From assembly GCF_000151315.2 (NCBI RefSeq), contig NW_011887298.1:1337695-1401694 (forward strand): DNA of 64,000 bases, written 5' to 3'. A model generated the notes under the pieces. It saw only the letters and a program-made list of their open reading frames with translations, did no database searches and had not been told where the DNA came from. A program made the translations under genes and the position numbers. Positions 47,251 to 60,000 of this stretch are shown here, piece by piece (position 1 is the stretch's first letter; each line of letters opens with the position of its first letter). Source of the stretch: Capsaspora owczarzaki ATCC 30864. Its lineage: Eukaryota > Opisthokonta > Filasterea.

Positions 47251-49912
47251 CGTCTTCCGGCGCTACCGATCCAGCTCGGACACCCAAATTGCAACGGAGT
47301 CGGCTGGCACGCCGGACGGAGGCGTCCAGACCTTTGAACGACGGGCAAGACACGGGAGCCTTGTACAGCGCCACTGCGGAAATGTCGGGCTTCGACTGTA
47401 ACTCTCCTCTCATCCGTGCCAAACGATTCTACTCTGATTCTGTCGATGATGCCTGTGGGAATCCCGCGTCGTTGTGGCAGTTGACGACTGGTTCGCCTGC
47501 CATGCCCGAGCGTGCTTTTCTCCTTCCAAGCGTCATCACCACCGCTTCTTCGCCAGCAATGCCGACGGCTCGGACGGCTCGGACGGCTTTGCCTTCTCGC
47601 AGCAACTCTGGGCCGACTACGACCGAGCTCCCTCAAACGGCAGTCGAGGTCCGCTCAGAGACGCTCACTTCGCCTGAAATCAAACGACTGCGTCAAGCTG
47701 AACTTGACGAGGAGGATGAGCGCGCTAGTCGTCCGCGTGTAACCTTTTCGGACCCCACTGATTCTGCTGCTGCTGACGATGACCTCGATGCAGCATTGCA
47801 AGAAGATCAGCGAATCGTCTCAACCCCGTCGTCACCATCGCACAGCCGCATTCATTACCCGTCGTCGTTGACTCTCAGCCAGGGCCACCTCCTTGGTGTG
47901 TTGCATGATTTGCATGCTGAGGCTGACCAGGACGACGATTCTCAGCAGTCTGAAGCCTCGAGCAGTGCCTTGCCTTTGTCCAACGCAGGCCTGTTTCATA
48001 GTGCTCCGGCTCCTGAAGGCGCAGCGGAGCAAACTGACAGTGATTCGCAATCAGACTCTGTGGACGTTGTTCTCGAGGCCGAGCAGAGCACCACCGAAGT
48101 TGTCGATGTTCCGTCTTCCAACCCTTCATCCTGCGCTGTTTTGAATGAGAGCAACATCGGGCGTACTCGGCACAATGACAATGTTCTTGATGACGACAAC
48201 GAGCCGACTCCTTCCGCTATGGTCGACGACCCCGACCTTGATGATCTCCCGGATGTGGGCCTGATTCACTATGTGCCTCATCGAAGCGAACGTGCAGAGC
48301 AGTCAGATCCAACTTTGCTAGAGACGCGTTTCGTGGACCCGCATGACGATGATGTGGGACTTGTCCACTTTGTACCATCGCCCGACAATTCTTTGACTCG
48401 AACCGACACCAACCCTCACCGTGATTCTGACAATTATGTACCGCACTCTCCGAGTTCCGACCTTGAACACCACCACTCGTCGCGTCCTGCCAGCCCTTGT
48501 AGCGACTCGACCCGACTGCCTTCCCTACGCTCCATGTTGAGGTCGCCGGCGCGCTCCCAGTCTCACGATTGTGTCTCTGATGAGTTTGAACCCCGATCGC
48601 GTCACCTGCCACCTTCGCCGTTACTAGCAGCACCCACTGGCTTCCCCATGGCGCGTTTTGCTCGCGCGGTCTCATTGACACTGCCTCGCGATCGCTCCAC
48701 GCCACCCTCCATCGCGGCCGACAATGACCACCCAGCCAAACAGATCGCAGCATCGTTTGCTGCTCAGATGGACAAGCTTCAGCAAGAGCTCATTGCACGA
48801 CTCCGTGACGCGCAAGCGGAATTCGAAACCAAAGTAACTATCGCCATGTCTTGTGTTGTAGTTTGATACGTCTTTCCTTTGAGCCACTCTGAATGCATTG
48901 ACTTGCTGTTTCGTGATGACACAGGCTCTTGAGTTGCAAAACTGGCGCGATCAAGAACTTGCCAAGGTGCAATCCAATGTCCAAATCGCATCGTCCTCCT
49001 TTGTCTCGCCAGTCCGACCAGCAAGGCCTGTCGAGTCAGCCAGACCTGCGGAATCAGGCAGTCCTGCTGCTGCTATTGCTGCGGCTGCAACGCCTGTCGT
49101 GGAACGTGCGCCAAGCCAGGAGCAGTCCGTCTCGTCGGCTGGTGCTCCAGAAGGCCTCCCTCCAACACCCAACTTTGCCATCATGAACACGCCGCACTTG
49201 AAGGTTCACTATCAGACCATGGGCATGAGAATTCCCAAGACTCGCAACCGCAACGTGCTTGTCGAGCAGCTCACCGAAATCTTCCACCGATTGCGGGATC
49301 ATCGCTTTGGCGTCTCTTCTGTAGCCAATGCCAGTGTCTCAGCTGCGGCCACCCATCGTGCGAAGGATGTTGCCACGACCACCAACGACTGTGACGACGA
49401 TGATCGCATGGCCATGTCTCAGCCAGATCCCTCCTCGGTGGCTCTCGCGGCTTCTCGTGCAGCCACCAAAACCCGTGCCGTGTCTTCCAAACGGCGCAAC
49501 GCTGCCCATGCCACTGAAGCACCTGCCGCTTTGCCGGAAGGCTCCATCAGCGAAGCACAGGCATCGTCCACGACCACAAGTGTCAATCCCGCGCTCAAAC
49601 CCAATCGCCTATCCACCCGTGCCTTCGACAAAACCGAACAATTTCAGTTGCTACGTGCTCTGGTTGAGCAAGACAGCGTCATGTACCAAAAGCTGCTTTT
49701 GTTTCAGGTACTCGATTCAATGTGTGTGATGTCTGTTTGAATGTCGAATTGTGGCTCATCGTCAAAAGTGTGTTCCCTCATTTCCACAACAGCCTGTTGG
49801 CCTCGACGAGTTTGAGCGTTGGGCGACCGAGCACGGCGTCGCGTGCTCTGCAGGTGTTCCGCAACAGTTTCTCGACTTGATGGGCTGCACGTATCGTGGC
49901 GCGCAAGTGTAG
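46011..49912 (+). CDS. SLX4: SLX4 structure-specific endonuclease scaffold
   Basis: Nuclear scaffold that binds and activates the SLX1 nuclease in Holliday-junction and crosslink repair. Exons 46011-48833, 48925-49707, 49793-49912; 1241 residues. One UBZ4/RAD18-type ubiquitin-binding zinc finger lies at 138-167 (CPMCGLKW...HAHVNTC). The long middle is acidic, serine-rich and apparently disordered, with a run of about 28 alanines at 385-413. The C-terminus carries the SLX4 signatures: a SAP-like segment at 1024-1066 (MNTPHLKVHYQTMGMRIP) and the SLX1-binding domain at 1181-1236 (MYQKLLLFQ, then PVGLDEFERW across intron 2). No BTB domain and no second UBZ were noticed, unlike human SLX4. The last two exons secure the identification. 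Confidence 0.88.
47164..47249 (+). repeat. Pure (GCT)n array encoding poly-alanine in SLX4
   Basis: About 28 uninterrupted GCT codons. The pure tract, with no synonymous interruptions, suggests recent slippage and likely length variation between strains. Confidence 0.95.
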
Positions 49913-50048
49913 CGCTTGCTATATATTTTTTCAGCTGTCATTATGTATTTTTTTGTATCTATTCAAAGCTATTTATTACAGTCACATATCCATTAACAAC
50001 AGTGGGCGAGCGACCCTCAAACGCTCAAACCAAACCAAGAGATGTAGT

Positions 50049-52098
50049 CTAAGATTCCATGGCGGTAGCGGTTGAGCTTGACGCGATCTCGGCCTCGCCG
50101 TGAAGCAACAGCCCAACATCCACCAAATTCTCGCCTTCCTCGAGTCGTCGATCTTGCTCTGCTTGCTCCGCTTGCTCCATGTCGCGCACCTCTTCCTGTA
50201 GGTTGAGGTTGAAAGTGGAAGCAGCCCGCGGTGCGCGCGTGTACCGTGCTGGTGTTGGTGCGGTGGATGCGTCATGCTCTTCGGCTGCAGCAGTCGACGA
50301 GGTCGCTTCACCGGCTGGGGTTTCAGAAACGCTTTCGGCAGCAGTTTGCTCGACCTGCTCGACAGGAGCTGCAACGTCAGCTGATGCCGTGACGGCTTCT
50401 CCATCAACAGTTGCATCTGTGGGGGCGCTTGACTTGGTTGGCGTACCCCCGCGCTTGGGCCGGCGACGAGACTCGGCTTGTTGTTTGCGGAGGCGCTGCT
50501 CCGCCTGAGCGAGCATACTGTCGTAATGTGACAAGTCGTGCATGGCGGCATCGTTATCGCTGCTGTTGCTGTTGTCGTTGTTATCACTGCCACTACCACC
50601 ACCACCACCACCGCCATTGTTGTCGTTGTCGCTGTCGCTGCCGTCTTCGTGGCGGCGGCGCCGAGTTGAGCGGCGTGCGGCTTTGCGCGCACGCTGCCTC
50701 TCGCGCTCAATCTGCTCCTCCATTTCGTCCAAAGTGCGCAGTGCCACTTCGTCGTCCGGTCCGTTCGCAGCAGGCTTGTTGAGAGACCAGAGCTCCTCGC
50801 CACCGCCGTCGTCGGAATCTTCATCCAACACTCGACGGGCGATAAACTTGCGGCGAGCGGTAATGGAGTCTGTTTCGCGCGAGCCCATCGGCGCGTTTTC
50901 GTCTACCTCCTCTGCAGCCGCGCGCGACGCAGCGGCATTGCCAAACTTGCGCAGCCCAGAGTAGCTAAAGTTTCGCAGCGTGTCGACATAGTTGCGAACG
51001 GCACCCTTTTTGCCCAGCGACTCGAGCCGCTCAAGCATGTCGCCGAACGACATGGAATTGTACAAGTTGTGTGTCCACTGCTGATAGTACGCAATGAGGA
51101 TTTTGAGATCCGACGCCTCCGAGCCCTTCACGCGGCGGAAGGGCAGTCGCGGCGAGTCCTCGAGCAGCTTGGCGAGGCCGTTGCCGTGCTCAATCAGCCG
51201 CTCGGCGTCCATCTTTGGTCGCTTGTTCTACGTAGTGATATTGAAAATGTAGTGTGCAAAAGTAATAGAGCAAAGTCGGATCCGGGTGAGGGAAGGGAAA
51301 GGGGTTCAAGCGTCGGGCACAAAGGTCCAAAAATTTTGGCGGGAAAAACTTATTCCCCACCTTTTCCCCAATCTCTGCCCTCCACATCCCTCTCCATCTA
51401 CAACTTACCCGTTGGGACTGCAGGAGCGCGGGCGTTGCGTCCTTGTTGGTCTTGCCGTCACCCTGCGCATCGGCTTCGGCACCAGCTGCGTCGGCGGCGG
51501 TGGGGTCGAGCATGGCGTCGGACGAGGAGGCGGATTCGGTTTTCCCGCCATTTGTGCTGGCGTCGACGTCGGCCGTCGTGGACGCGATGGTTCGTCGCAT
51601 GGGCGCCTTGGCGCTCTTTGAAGCACGAGGCGGTGGAGCAATGAAGAATGGCGTGCTCGAGACGAACTTGGACGAGCCCGACGAGGACGACGGGCCGCGC
51701 TGGAGCGCAGGTGCGCCGGCTGAAGCGGATGCCGACGCACTCGCCGCAGTCGCCGAGGGTAGGAAGGTCGATCGCTGATGATGCTGATGCGACTGCAATG
51801 TCGACGACGATGCAAAGCGCGAGTGTGGCTGGGACTGCGGAAACTGCTGACGCGGCTGCGCACTGGACGACGATGTGTCGGGATTGAGCGCGCGAAGCAC
51901 GTCGGCGTCGACGGTAATCCCGGGCACTTGGACCATGTTTGCTGTGTGGCGATGGTCTTGGTGGAACAGATCGCGCTGGGAGGACGCTGCAGCACCACCA
52001 CCACGGCGGCTGCTGGCGGCGGCGGCGGCCCACGGATCCATCTCGCTGTTGGTGGGCGAGAGTGGTGGCGGGAGCAGATCGTACTCTTCCTCCATCAT
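50049..52098 (-). CDS. TIPIN: TIPIN/Csm3/Swi3 replication-fork protection subunit
   Basis: Partner of Timeless/Tof1 at replication forks; supports checkpoint signalling and fork stability. Two exons (minus), 52098-51409 and 51227-50049; 622 residues. The conserved Swi3 domain spans about 231-316, opening at the exon 2 boundary: NKRPKMDAERLIEHGNGL, then EASDLKILIAYYQQWTHNLY and LESLGKKGAVRNY, close to animal TIPIN. The 230-residue exon-1 extension, rich in Ser, Ala and Pro, and a long acidic/glycine-asparagine tail make the protein about twice the usual length. Two adjacent ATG codons compete as start; the first is given. It converges with SLX4 at a distance of 136 bases. Confidence 0.85.
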
Positions 52099-52488
52099 GG
52101 TCGGTCGAATCCAACAAAAAAAGCAAGAGTGCGTCAACGTTCAAGGTTGAATGGGGAAAAAAACAAACAAAAGCGATAGTAATGCATTTGAGTTCAGCAA
52201 ACTGGCCGTCTTGTGTGTGGTGTGATGAGGTGAACGTTTTGTTGTTGTTTTTCATTGTTTGTACAAATCGAAATGAGTGGGGAAAGGTGTGTTTCGTTGC
52301 TGAAGCACGAGGGCACAACACGAAACGCAAACACAACTGGGAAGCAGCATTTAAACAAAGCAAACGAAGTTGGGGGGGGGGGAAAGTCTTTGGAAACAAA
52401 AAAAAAAAAAAAACAGACCTCCTTCAACTAGTTACAAGAAACACCAAAACACACACATTCCGACGAGAAATAGCCGTGCTTTTGTTTT
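52099..52488. other. Region between POMP 3' end and TIPIN start
   Basis: About 390 bases, both flanking genes on the minus strand. Contains short G and A runs near 52371-52412. No gene is seen; it must hold the TIPIN promoter. Confidence 0.6.
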
Positions 52489-53147
52489 TCAAAGTCGCAA
52501 GCGAGCTTCAGCCGTCTCGTGCAGAGCAGGCGACACTTCGGACATGTTAGGGTCTGAGAGTTGCGAATCAAAACAACAAGATTGGGCGAAACAGGTCAGC
52601 AAACAGACAACTCCAACCCTTCTCCGCCCAACAAACCCGAGTGCACGCCTTCGAACCAGCACCACTGCTACTGCGCAACACATACCGTTGAGAACATCCT
52701 CCCAGGCAATGCGGTCGTCGCGACCAGTAATCGTCTCGAGGCCAATGTTGGAGGATGGCAGACCGGGGCCTCGCCAGACGCGGGAAAGAATGTTGCGCTC
52801 CATGTTGAGGCGCATGACTGCCTGCTGGCCTTGCGTGAGGCCGAGCATCGAGAGCCGCAGATGGTCTTGGTGGGCGTCGAATGTGTCCTGGATGAATGCG
52901 ACTGGGTGCAACGGGGCGAGGTCGTCTCGTGCCTGGTGCAAGCCATGGCGCATTGTGTCGTGGATGCCGTATGTGGCATGGCTGAATTGTGTGTTTGCAG
53001 CCGTGCGGGACGCGGCGGTGATTGTTGGTCGCAACGGCGGGAGTTGGGAAGCCTGCGACAACGAGCGAACATTATCGATTGAAAAGAATCAAAAGTCAGT
53101 TCCGAATATCACGTTTGGGCCAAATGAGTGCAAGCGGCGCAGTGCCA
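52489..53147 (-). CDS. POMP: Proteasome maturation factor POMP/Ump1
   Basis: Short-lived chaperone of 20S proteasome assembly, trapped and degraded in the first mature particle. Three exons (minus): 53147-53112, 53052-52686, 52553-52489; 155 residues, against 141 in human. Exon 2 holds the family signatures HDTMRHGLHQARDDLAPLHP, RLNMERNILSRV and DRIAWEDVLN, matching the human pattern of an HPLE-type motif followed by GFEDILND. Exon 3 completes NDPNMSEVSP. The 36-base first exon is inferred from a GTGATA donor, a TCGCAG acceptor and matching phase; without it exon 2 has no in-frame ATG. The intron between exons 2 and 3 contains no in-frame stop, so retention would give a longer open frame. Confidence 0.88.
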
Positions 53148-53601
53148 TGCAGCGGTTGGTTGAGCAAGAGAGAGCGTGAGAAACTGAGAGGCTGAGTTTG
53201 AAGCCTTGCTATTCCACTCGCGCCGCGGCCGTCTCTTCTGCCGTTGTCTACGTGGTTTATCAGACCCAGTTCCTTTGATCCAATGCACAACGCATCGTCC
53301 AAGGCATGATGTGTGGACGAGTCCCTTCACAAAGGGTTGATACTGATGCGATTCCACTTGCCTCCTCCGCTCGCTCGCTGCGCCCCCCCCCCCACACCCC
53401 ACCCACCACTGCAGACGACACAAGCAAAGTGCAATAATGCACTCTCTGTTCAGCCTCTGTGAGCTGCGTCCCCCCCTTTCGCTCCTGACCTGACCCTTGG
53501 TTCAACTCTGGCTCGCTCGCTCCTTCCTTCTCTCCCCCCCCCTCCCGCTTCCTCCGCCACCGTGACCAGCGCTGCTGCAAATGCAGTGACGTCTTCTTCA
53601 A

Positions 53602-53643
53602 AGTCAAGAGTCGAGTCAAGAGTCGAGTCAAGAGTCAAGAGTC
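53602..53643. repeat. Tandem 12-base repeat
   Basis: Unit GTCAAGAGTCGA repeated about three and a half times with a truncated end. Confidence 0.9.
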
Positions 53644-53981
53644 ATTGAAAAAGGGGGGAAGACCAGAGCAGAGTGTTGAGATCGCGAAACTCGCTCGCTT
53701 CATCTTCTTCCTTTTGCTTGCAGAGAGCAGTGTGCGAACTGTGCGACTGCTGTGCGACTGCGTTTGCTGCGTTCCGTCGCCTTGAGGTTGAATGTTTTGA
53801 CTGGGCTTTTTGAAGTTGGCTGAGCGAGGTGAGTGAGGTGAGTGGACCAGCGTCTGGGGACGAAAAGAAACAAAAAAGCTTCCAGAAATCCGAGCATTCA
53901 GTGTGTTCTGTCAGCGTGAGTGTGTGTGGCTGAGTGTGTGGCTGAGTGTTGTCGGATTGCATCAACGTTGGATGAAGATGC

Positions 53982-54003
53982 TGATTGATTGATTGATTGA
54001 TTG
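53982..54003. repeat. (GATT)n microsatellite
   Basis: Five to six perfect TGAT/GATT units. Confidence 0.9.
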
Positions 54004-54151
54004 AAGCGGAAACGCGGAAGAAGAGGGGGTGGGTGAGCACTTGAGAGCTGTGGGGTACCATTAGTATGAATGTCAAAAGAGACTGGCCTCCGATTGTCCA
54101 AAATGATCCCAACACCTCAGTCGGCACTGTCTTCAAAAACAACTGCAACAC

Positions 54152-54192
54152 ATCTCGTCTCGTCTCGTCTCGTCTCGTCTCGTCTCATCTCG
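54152..54192. repeat. (CTCGT)n microsatellite
   Basis: About eight CTCGT units, one with a G-to-A change. Confidence 0.9.
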
Positions 54193-54487
54193 TTCAAAAA
54201 AGCTCAAGAATTTCGCTGTGCTTTCCCCCCCTTTCTGAATCGCCCTGTTCGCTCCCTTCCTTCCATTCCCCTTGAAGACGTGCACAATTTTGACCCGCAT
54301 TTTTTTTTGTCAATCAACCCATCACAGTAAACAAAAGCCGAGTCTGGTTGACGTGCGTTCAGTCATTTTTCTTCACTCTCTGTTGGGTTGGAATTGGAGC
54401 AGTATCGATTCCAACGCAAATCCGACTCTCTCTCTCTCTCTCTCTTCCCTCTCTGTCTCTCTTCCCTCTGTCTCTTTCTGCAGCACA

Positions 54488-56728
54488 ATGATGCTGATCA
54501 CCCTGATTCTCGGCTTGTTTGCTGCCGCGGTGGCTGTCGCTGCTGTTGGCGCAGTGCTGTTCATGCGGCAACTCCGATCCCGCCCGCCGCGTCCGACCTC
54601 CGACTCCGCCTCCGCCTTCAATTCCGCCTCTGCTTCTGCTTCTGCTTCTGCCGCTGCCGAGGCGCTTTACACAGACCCGGACGCCCGCGCCAAGGACGAG
54701 GCGCTCATCCGCCAGCCATTCGCCGAGTTTGCCAAGTCGTCCGATTCGCAGCAATTTGACGCGATTTGCATTGGGAGCGGGATGGGCGGACTGACCACCG
54801 CGAGCTACCTTGCACGGGCCGGCAAACGGGTGCTGGTGCTTGAACAGCACGACGTCGCTGGCGGATGCACGCACGTCTACGAAGACAAGGGATTTGAGTT
54901 TGACACGGGCCTGCACTACATTGGCGAAATGGCGGACGGACCGCGCAGATCCACCACAAGGCAAATGTTTGACACCATCTCGGACGGCAAGCTCCAGTGG
55001 GCCACCATGGGAAATGTCTACGACAGGTTTATCCTGTCCAAGGATGCGTTTGCCACCAAGCAGAACAACAAGGTTGCTGCTGACACGATTCCCACGACGG
55101 GAACTTCGACTGCCACCTCGACTCCCACCTCCGACCAGTCCAATGGAAGCAAGCCATTCCAGTTCGAAGAGCGATTCGACTTTGTGGCCGACCGCCAAAA
55201 CCTCCGGGCGGCACTCGTCAAGCGCTACCCCAACGATGAAGCCGCCATCGACAAGTACTTCCGCGCCGTCCGCGGTGCCACCAACGAGATTGGCCCGTTT
55301 GTCCTGACCAAGTTGCTGCCAGAGTGGGCGCTGATGCTGCTCACGCTCATCTTCCCGAAAGCGGGGTTTGCGTCACGCGACGACATTTACTCGCAGCGCA
55401 CCACCGCGTCCGTGCTCGCCGAAATCTTTCCCAGGAACGTCGAAATCCGCCATCTGCTCACCTACATCTGGGGAGACTACGGCACGCCGCCCAGCGAGAG
55501 CCCCTTTGCCATCCACGCCGTGGTTGCTGCTCACTACTTCCGCGGCGCCTTCTACCCCGTAGGAGGCAGCAGCGAGTTGGCCAAGACGATCGTTGCCGCA
55601 CTCGAGAAGCGCGGTAGCAAGGTGCTCGTCCGCGCACCGGTCGAGTCGATTCTGCTGGACGCCTCCGGCACCCGCGCTGTCGGCGTGCGGATGGCCAAAG
55701 GTCAAGAGCTTTTTGCGCCGCTCATCATCTCCGCTGCTGGCGCCATGAACACGTACACCAAGCTCATTCCTGTCGAACACCGCGCCGTGATTTCCAAACA
55801 GTTGGGTGAGCTGCAGAGTGGCAAGCGAGTGGCCACCTCCACTGGCCATGTTTATGCCTTTATCGGTCTGGATGCTTCGCCTCAAGAACTCGGGTTTACT
55901 GCGGCCAACTACTGGGTCTCGCCTCAGCTCGATCACGACGCCGCCTACTCTGAGTTTATCAAAAACCCCAAAAACCCCTTCGCTGGCGTGTTTATCTCCT
56001 TCCCCTCCGCCAAGGTACAACAACGGAAGCTGCTCCCTTTTTGGGGGTTTTTTTTTTGCGATTTGTTCTGCTTTTCTTTTGCCTTGTTGATGCTTTTGGC
56101 CGGCTGTTGTTTTCTGACGTGCTGCCATTCATTCCATTGTCATTCCTTTGTCAGGACCCAACCTGGAATGTTCGCTTCCCCTCGAAGGCCGTTGCGCTCG
56201 TGGTGACTCCGGCTCCCTTTGAGTGGTTTGAGGCGTATCAGAGCGAGCGCGTCAAGCATCGCGGTGACGAGTATCAGAACTTGAAGCAGGTGAGTTCGGG
56301 TGCTTGTAAAAGCTGTGGCTGTGTTGTTTGCAAAATCCCACTCTCCCTCGGGTCGCTCACTCCCAATACAACTTCCACTCTTGCAGGAGCTGGGCGATCG
56401 CATGATGGACGCCTTCTACCACTTCTTCCCGCAGGCCAAGGAGCACGTCCAGTATGTTGACTTTGCCACGCCAGTGACCAACAACCACTACCTTGGCGCC
56501 ACTCGTGGCGAGTCGTACGGCCTTGACTTCCGCACTGGCCGCTTTGATACACGCGGAGCAGCTTCGTGGCTCACTCCCAAGACACCCATCTCGGGCCTGT
56601 ACTTGAGCGGCCAAGACGCCTTCATCAACGGCGTTGTCGGTGCCATGATGGGCGGCTTCATTTGTGCTTGCGCCATTTCTCCCAAGATTGCTTGGGACAA
56701 TCTTTACCTGTTCAACAAGGGCAAGTAA
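54488..56728 (+). CDS. RETSAT: All-trans-retinol 13,14-reductase (retinol saturase) family flavoprotein
   Basis: FAD-dependent oxidoreductase of the RETSAT/CRTISO group, anchored to the ER. Three exons: 54488-56014, 56155-56289, 56387-56728; 667 residues (about 610 in animals). An N-terminal hydrophobic anchor (residues 1-25) is followed by a Ser/Ala linker, then the dinucleotide motif CIGSGMGGLTTASYLARAGK at about 92-111 and EQHDVAGGCTH. The body contains DTGLHYIGEM and a C-terminal FAD motif, LYLSGQDAFINGVVGAMMGG. DPTWNVRFP and YEWF-like FEWFEAYQ correspond to animal RETSAT segments. Activity on retinol in a unicellular host is inference; a carotenoid or other isoprenoid could be the substrate. 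Confidence 0.9.
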
Positions 56729-57043
56729 GCGAACGGCTCGAGTGTTTAGTCTTGGGCCTTTCAAACTCCACTTTTTTTTCTTTCTTCTGCACGTTAAGAG
56801 CTAGAATTATCGCATTAAAAGCAACACCAACGAGTTGGTCAACTATAATAGAACAAGGCAATAGCACACCAAAAACAGGGGAAACAAAAAGTATAAGCGA
56901 TTGAGAGAATGAGTGAACGTTTCCAAAGAATAGCACGAAAACAACGACAAAAAAAAAAAATCCAAACAAACAAAAATAGACGTCTGCGCGAGAATGCAGG
57001 AGCAAAAAGTCACACCAGCTGACGAATAGTTGCGCGCCGAGCT
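56729..57043. other. Convergent 3' region, retinol saturase and F-BAR gene
   Basis: About 315 bases, A-rich, no gene or repeat of note. Confidence 0.6.
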
Positions 57044-60000
57044 TTAAACGGACGAATCCTCATTGCACGACTCGACGAGCATGGACGGGAAGGTACCGCG
57101 TCTGCCGTTGAGCTCGCCCACCCAAAAGTCGTCGTCTGATTTGGAAATGACATTGATAATGTCGCCTTCCACGAAGGAGAGATCATCGCTGTCCTCGCCC
57201 TCGTTGTCGTACAACGCTCGGACTGAGTCATTCAAGAGATGAAACAGCAAGGTGGCGGGGAGCGGTGAGCCAGCGAACAAAAAAACATGACAACAATGCA
57301 GGCATGCTCAGCACCACAACCCGCGATGAAAGCTCCGACAAAAAAGGGCACACAACTCACCAGTGTCGACATAGGTGGTTTTTGGCGGCGGCGGACGACC
57401 GGGCTTGGCGGCCGCAGCTTGAGTAGGCTGTTGCTGCGTCCGTGCTGCGCTTTGTTGAGAGTATTGATTGGCAGCGGTGGTTGCTGGGGGATGGAAGACA
57501 GCAGCAAAGGCAGGTACTGCTGCTGCTGCTGCTGCTGCAGGCTGGGAGTGGTAGTGATTGGCGGCAGCGGACGCAACCGAGCTCGGGGCTTTAGCGGGCG
57601 GCGCGCTGGAAACCGAAGACAGCGATGGCAGGGACGCGTTGTCATCGTCATCAAACTCGTCGTCGAATTCGGATGGTTCGACGTCGTCGGCAGAAATAAT
57701 TTCGACGTAGGAAGTCGGGAAGATGCCGACCATGCCCTTGGAGTTTTCGCCCTACGCACACGGGGGAGACAAAGAGGAGCGGAGAAGATCATGGAGGAGA
57801 TCAGTCCAACGCAAAAAAGACGGCTGCATCCTCGACCACATCACAGAAGTCAAACACTGCACTTTGAGTCTTTTCAAACAATTACCTTCATCCAGCCATC
57901 TTGATCGGGCTCTGTAATCTTCAAGACCTCGTCCTCCTCGAGGTTCAACTCGTCAGATGCCTGAGCCTTGTAGTCGTAAATGGCACGGCATCGCTGTCCG
58001 CGCGGGGTCGGAACAGCCGAGGTCATGGAGGCAAAGGAGGAGCGACGCGACGACGTCTTGAGCGAGCCTTTTGCGCCGCTGTCCGGTTCGTCTTCGACAG
58101 AAGCCTTGAAATCCTCCAGACGGACTAGATGGATCGCAAGGCCAATTAAAAAAAGTGCGCCACGTGATCAGCATCAATCCAGACCAACAACAAAACGAAC
58201 AACGAGAATCAAAAAAAGGGAACCAAAATCGGGGACAACAACTCACAGCCTGCAGCGACCATCACATCCAATCGAGCTTGTGCCTTCAGTTGCTGGAGCT
58301 GCATCTGACGGATGGTGTCTTTGAACTTTTCCATCTGCAGCTCGGCATCGGCCTGCGCTTCCGGCGTGCCGAACTGTGGCTGCTTGACGTAAACATCAAT
58401 CATGGACTGCACGCTGGCCATCTCCTTGGACTTTTGCTCGATAACCTTCTGCGCCTTGGCAATGTGATTGACCATCTTTTGCATCTCCTTGTGGAGCACG
58501 GGGCGCGAGTTGGCGTCCAGAATCATGGTGGTAAACTGCCAGCAGAGCCAAAAATAACAAAGAAAAAAAGGCACAAAACGTCAGCCAACAACGTCCTCAA
58601 CAACATGTGCGGCAAGAGAGAAACACAAAGCGTACCCGATCCGATTCGAGAGGCTTAAACTCCAACGGAGGAGGCTCGGTGAATTCCTGAGGATGCTCGA
58701 GAACAAAGACCTTGCATTCAAACTCTCGGTCAACAAGCGCTGCTTCCTTCTTGATGTCCTGCGCGTTTTCGTGCTCTTCGGCAATCGCCTCTTGCATGAT
58801 GGTGCCGTATGCCGTGAAATAGTTTTGCAGTTGCGAGTAAAAGTCGCCGTCCAGCATCTACTCGAGGCATGGAATGGTGAGAACAGTCAAGGCCACAGAA
58901 TGAACATGGCACTCGGATTGGTCGGGTTGCTTACGGCCATCAATGCAGGCAGATCTCGGCGATAGTATTGGGCGTGGTGGCCATTGGCCATGGCCAAGCC
59001 AAGCATGTAGTCGTGTCGAGCAGTCTGAGCGCGGCGCTCGCAAAGATCCTTCTTCTTTTCGGCCTGCAATGAATGGGGTTTTTGGGAAGGGGCAACAAGA
59101 TGAGATGGGCGTTGCACATGGGAGGAAACGTGCTTGTGGTGAACGGGCGTCTTTACCCTCTCGAGCTTCTTTTCCACGTCCGCCTTGGACTCGAAAATAC
59201 GCAACTTCTTCTTGGAGCGAGCATCAATTTCGTTAAACTTTTCGCGAGCAACTGCAGCCACACGCTCCAAATCCTGGTACGCCTTCTTGGCCTGAGAGTG
59301 CAAGTGTTGAAAACGGGCTGTTAGCAAAAAACGAACGAGCGCGGACTCCAAAAAAAAAAATAAAAAAGAAAAAACAGTTCGGCTTCGTTACCTTGTCAAC
59401 CTTTTCAAACGTCACGGCAATCTCTTCGCTCAACTCGACACCGTGCTCAAGACCCTGAGAAGCAAAACAGGGTGCAGCAGCATTGTATTAGTTGGAGGGG
59501 CGCTCTGTCATGCAAGTCACAAAGTCAAAAAAAAAAATCGCACCTTTTTGGTCACGGCCTGCTTTTGCTTGTGTTGGGGACGGATTGGATCGACAATCAT
59601 AATGCCAATCTTTTCCGAGATGCCAGCGCGAGCCTTTGCCATCTCGAGGCTATCATCCAGCAGTGACTTCCACGCAGCGAGGACGGTTCTGGCAAAGAAA
59701 GACATGCGACGATTGAGCTGTGCCTCGAGGCTGCTTCCAAGCCAACAAAAACAAAAAAACAAAACAAAAACCAACAAAGAAATCTCGGCAAACCTACCGG
59801 TACTCGACGTCGGTCTTTGGGAGCTTTGGAGTGGTCCACTTGCGCTTGGCAAGGGCTTGTTGCGTGATCTTTTGGAGATTGGCGGCATACTCTGCCTCGA
59901 CACCAGCGCGCAGCTTCATGTAGTTGCGCACTTCATCGAGCAGTTCGATGTCCTGCTGCGTCTTGACCTGGAGCTTGTTCATCTGGTCCTGCTGTGGCGG

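Larger units (their letters stand above)
53148..54487. other. Divergent intergenic region, POMP and retinol saturase, rich in simple repeats
   Basis: Holds C-rich and CT-rich stretches at 53380-53560, a 12-base repeat at 53602-53643, (GATT)n at 53982-54003, (CTCGT)n at 54152-54192 and (CT)n at 54427-54475 just before the retinol saturase ATG. No coding potential recognised. Confidence 0.65.
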
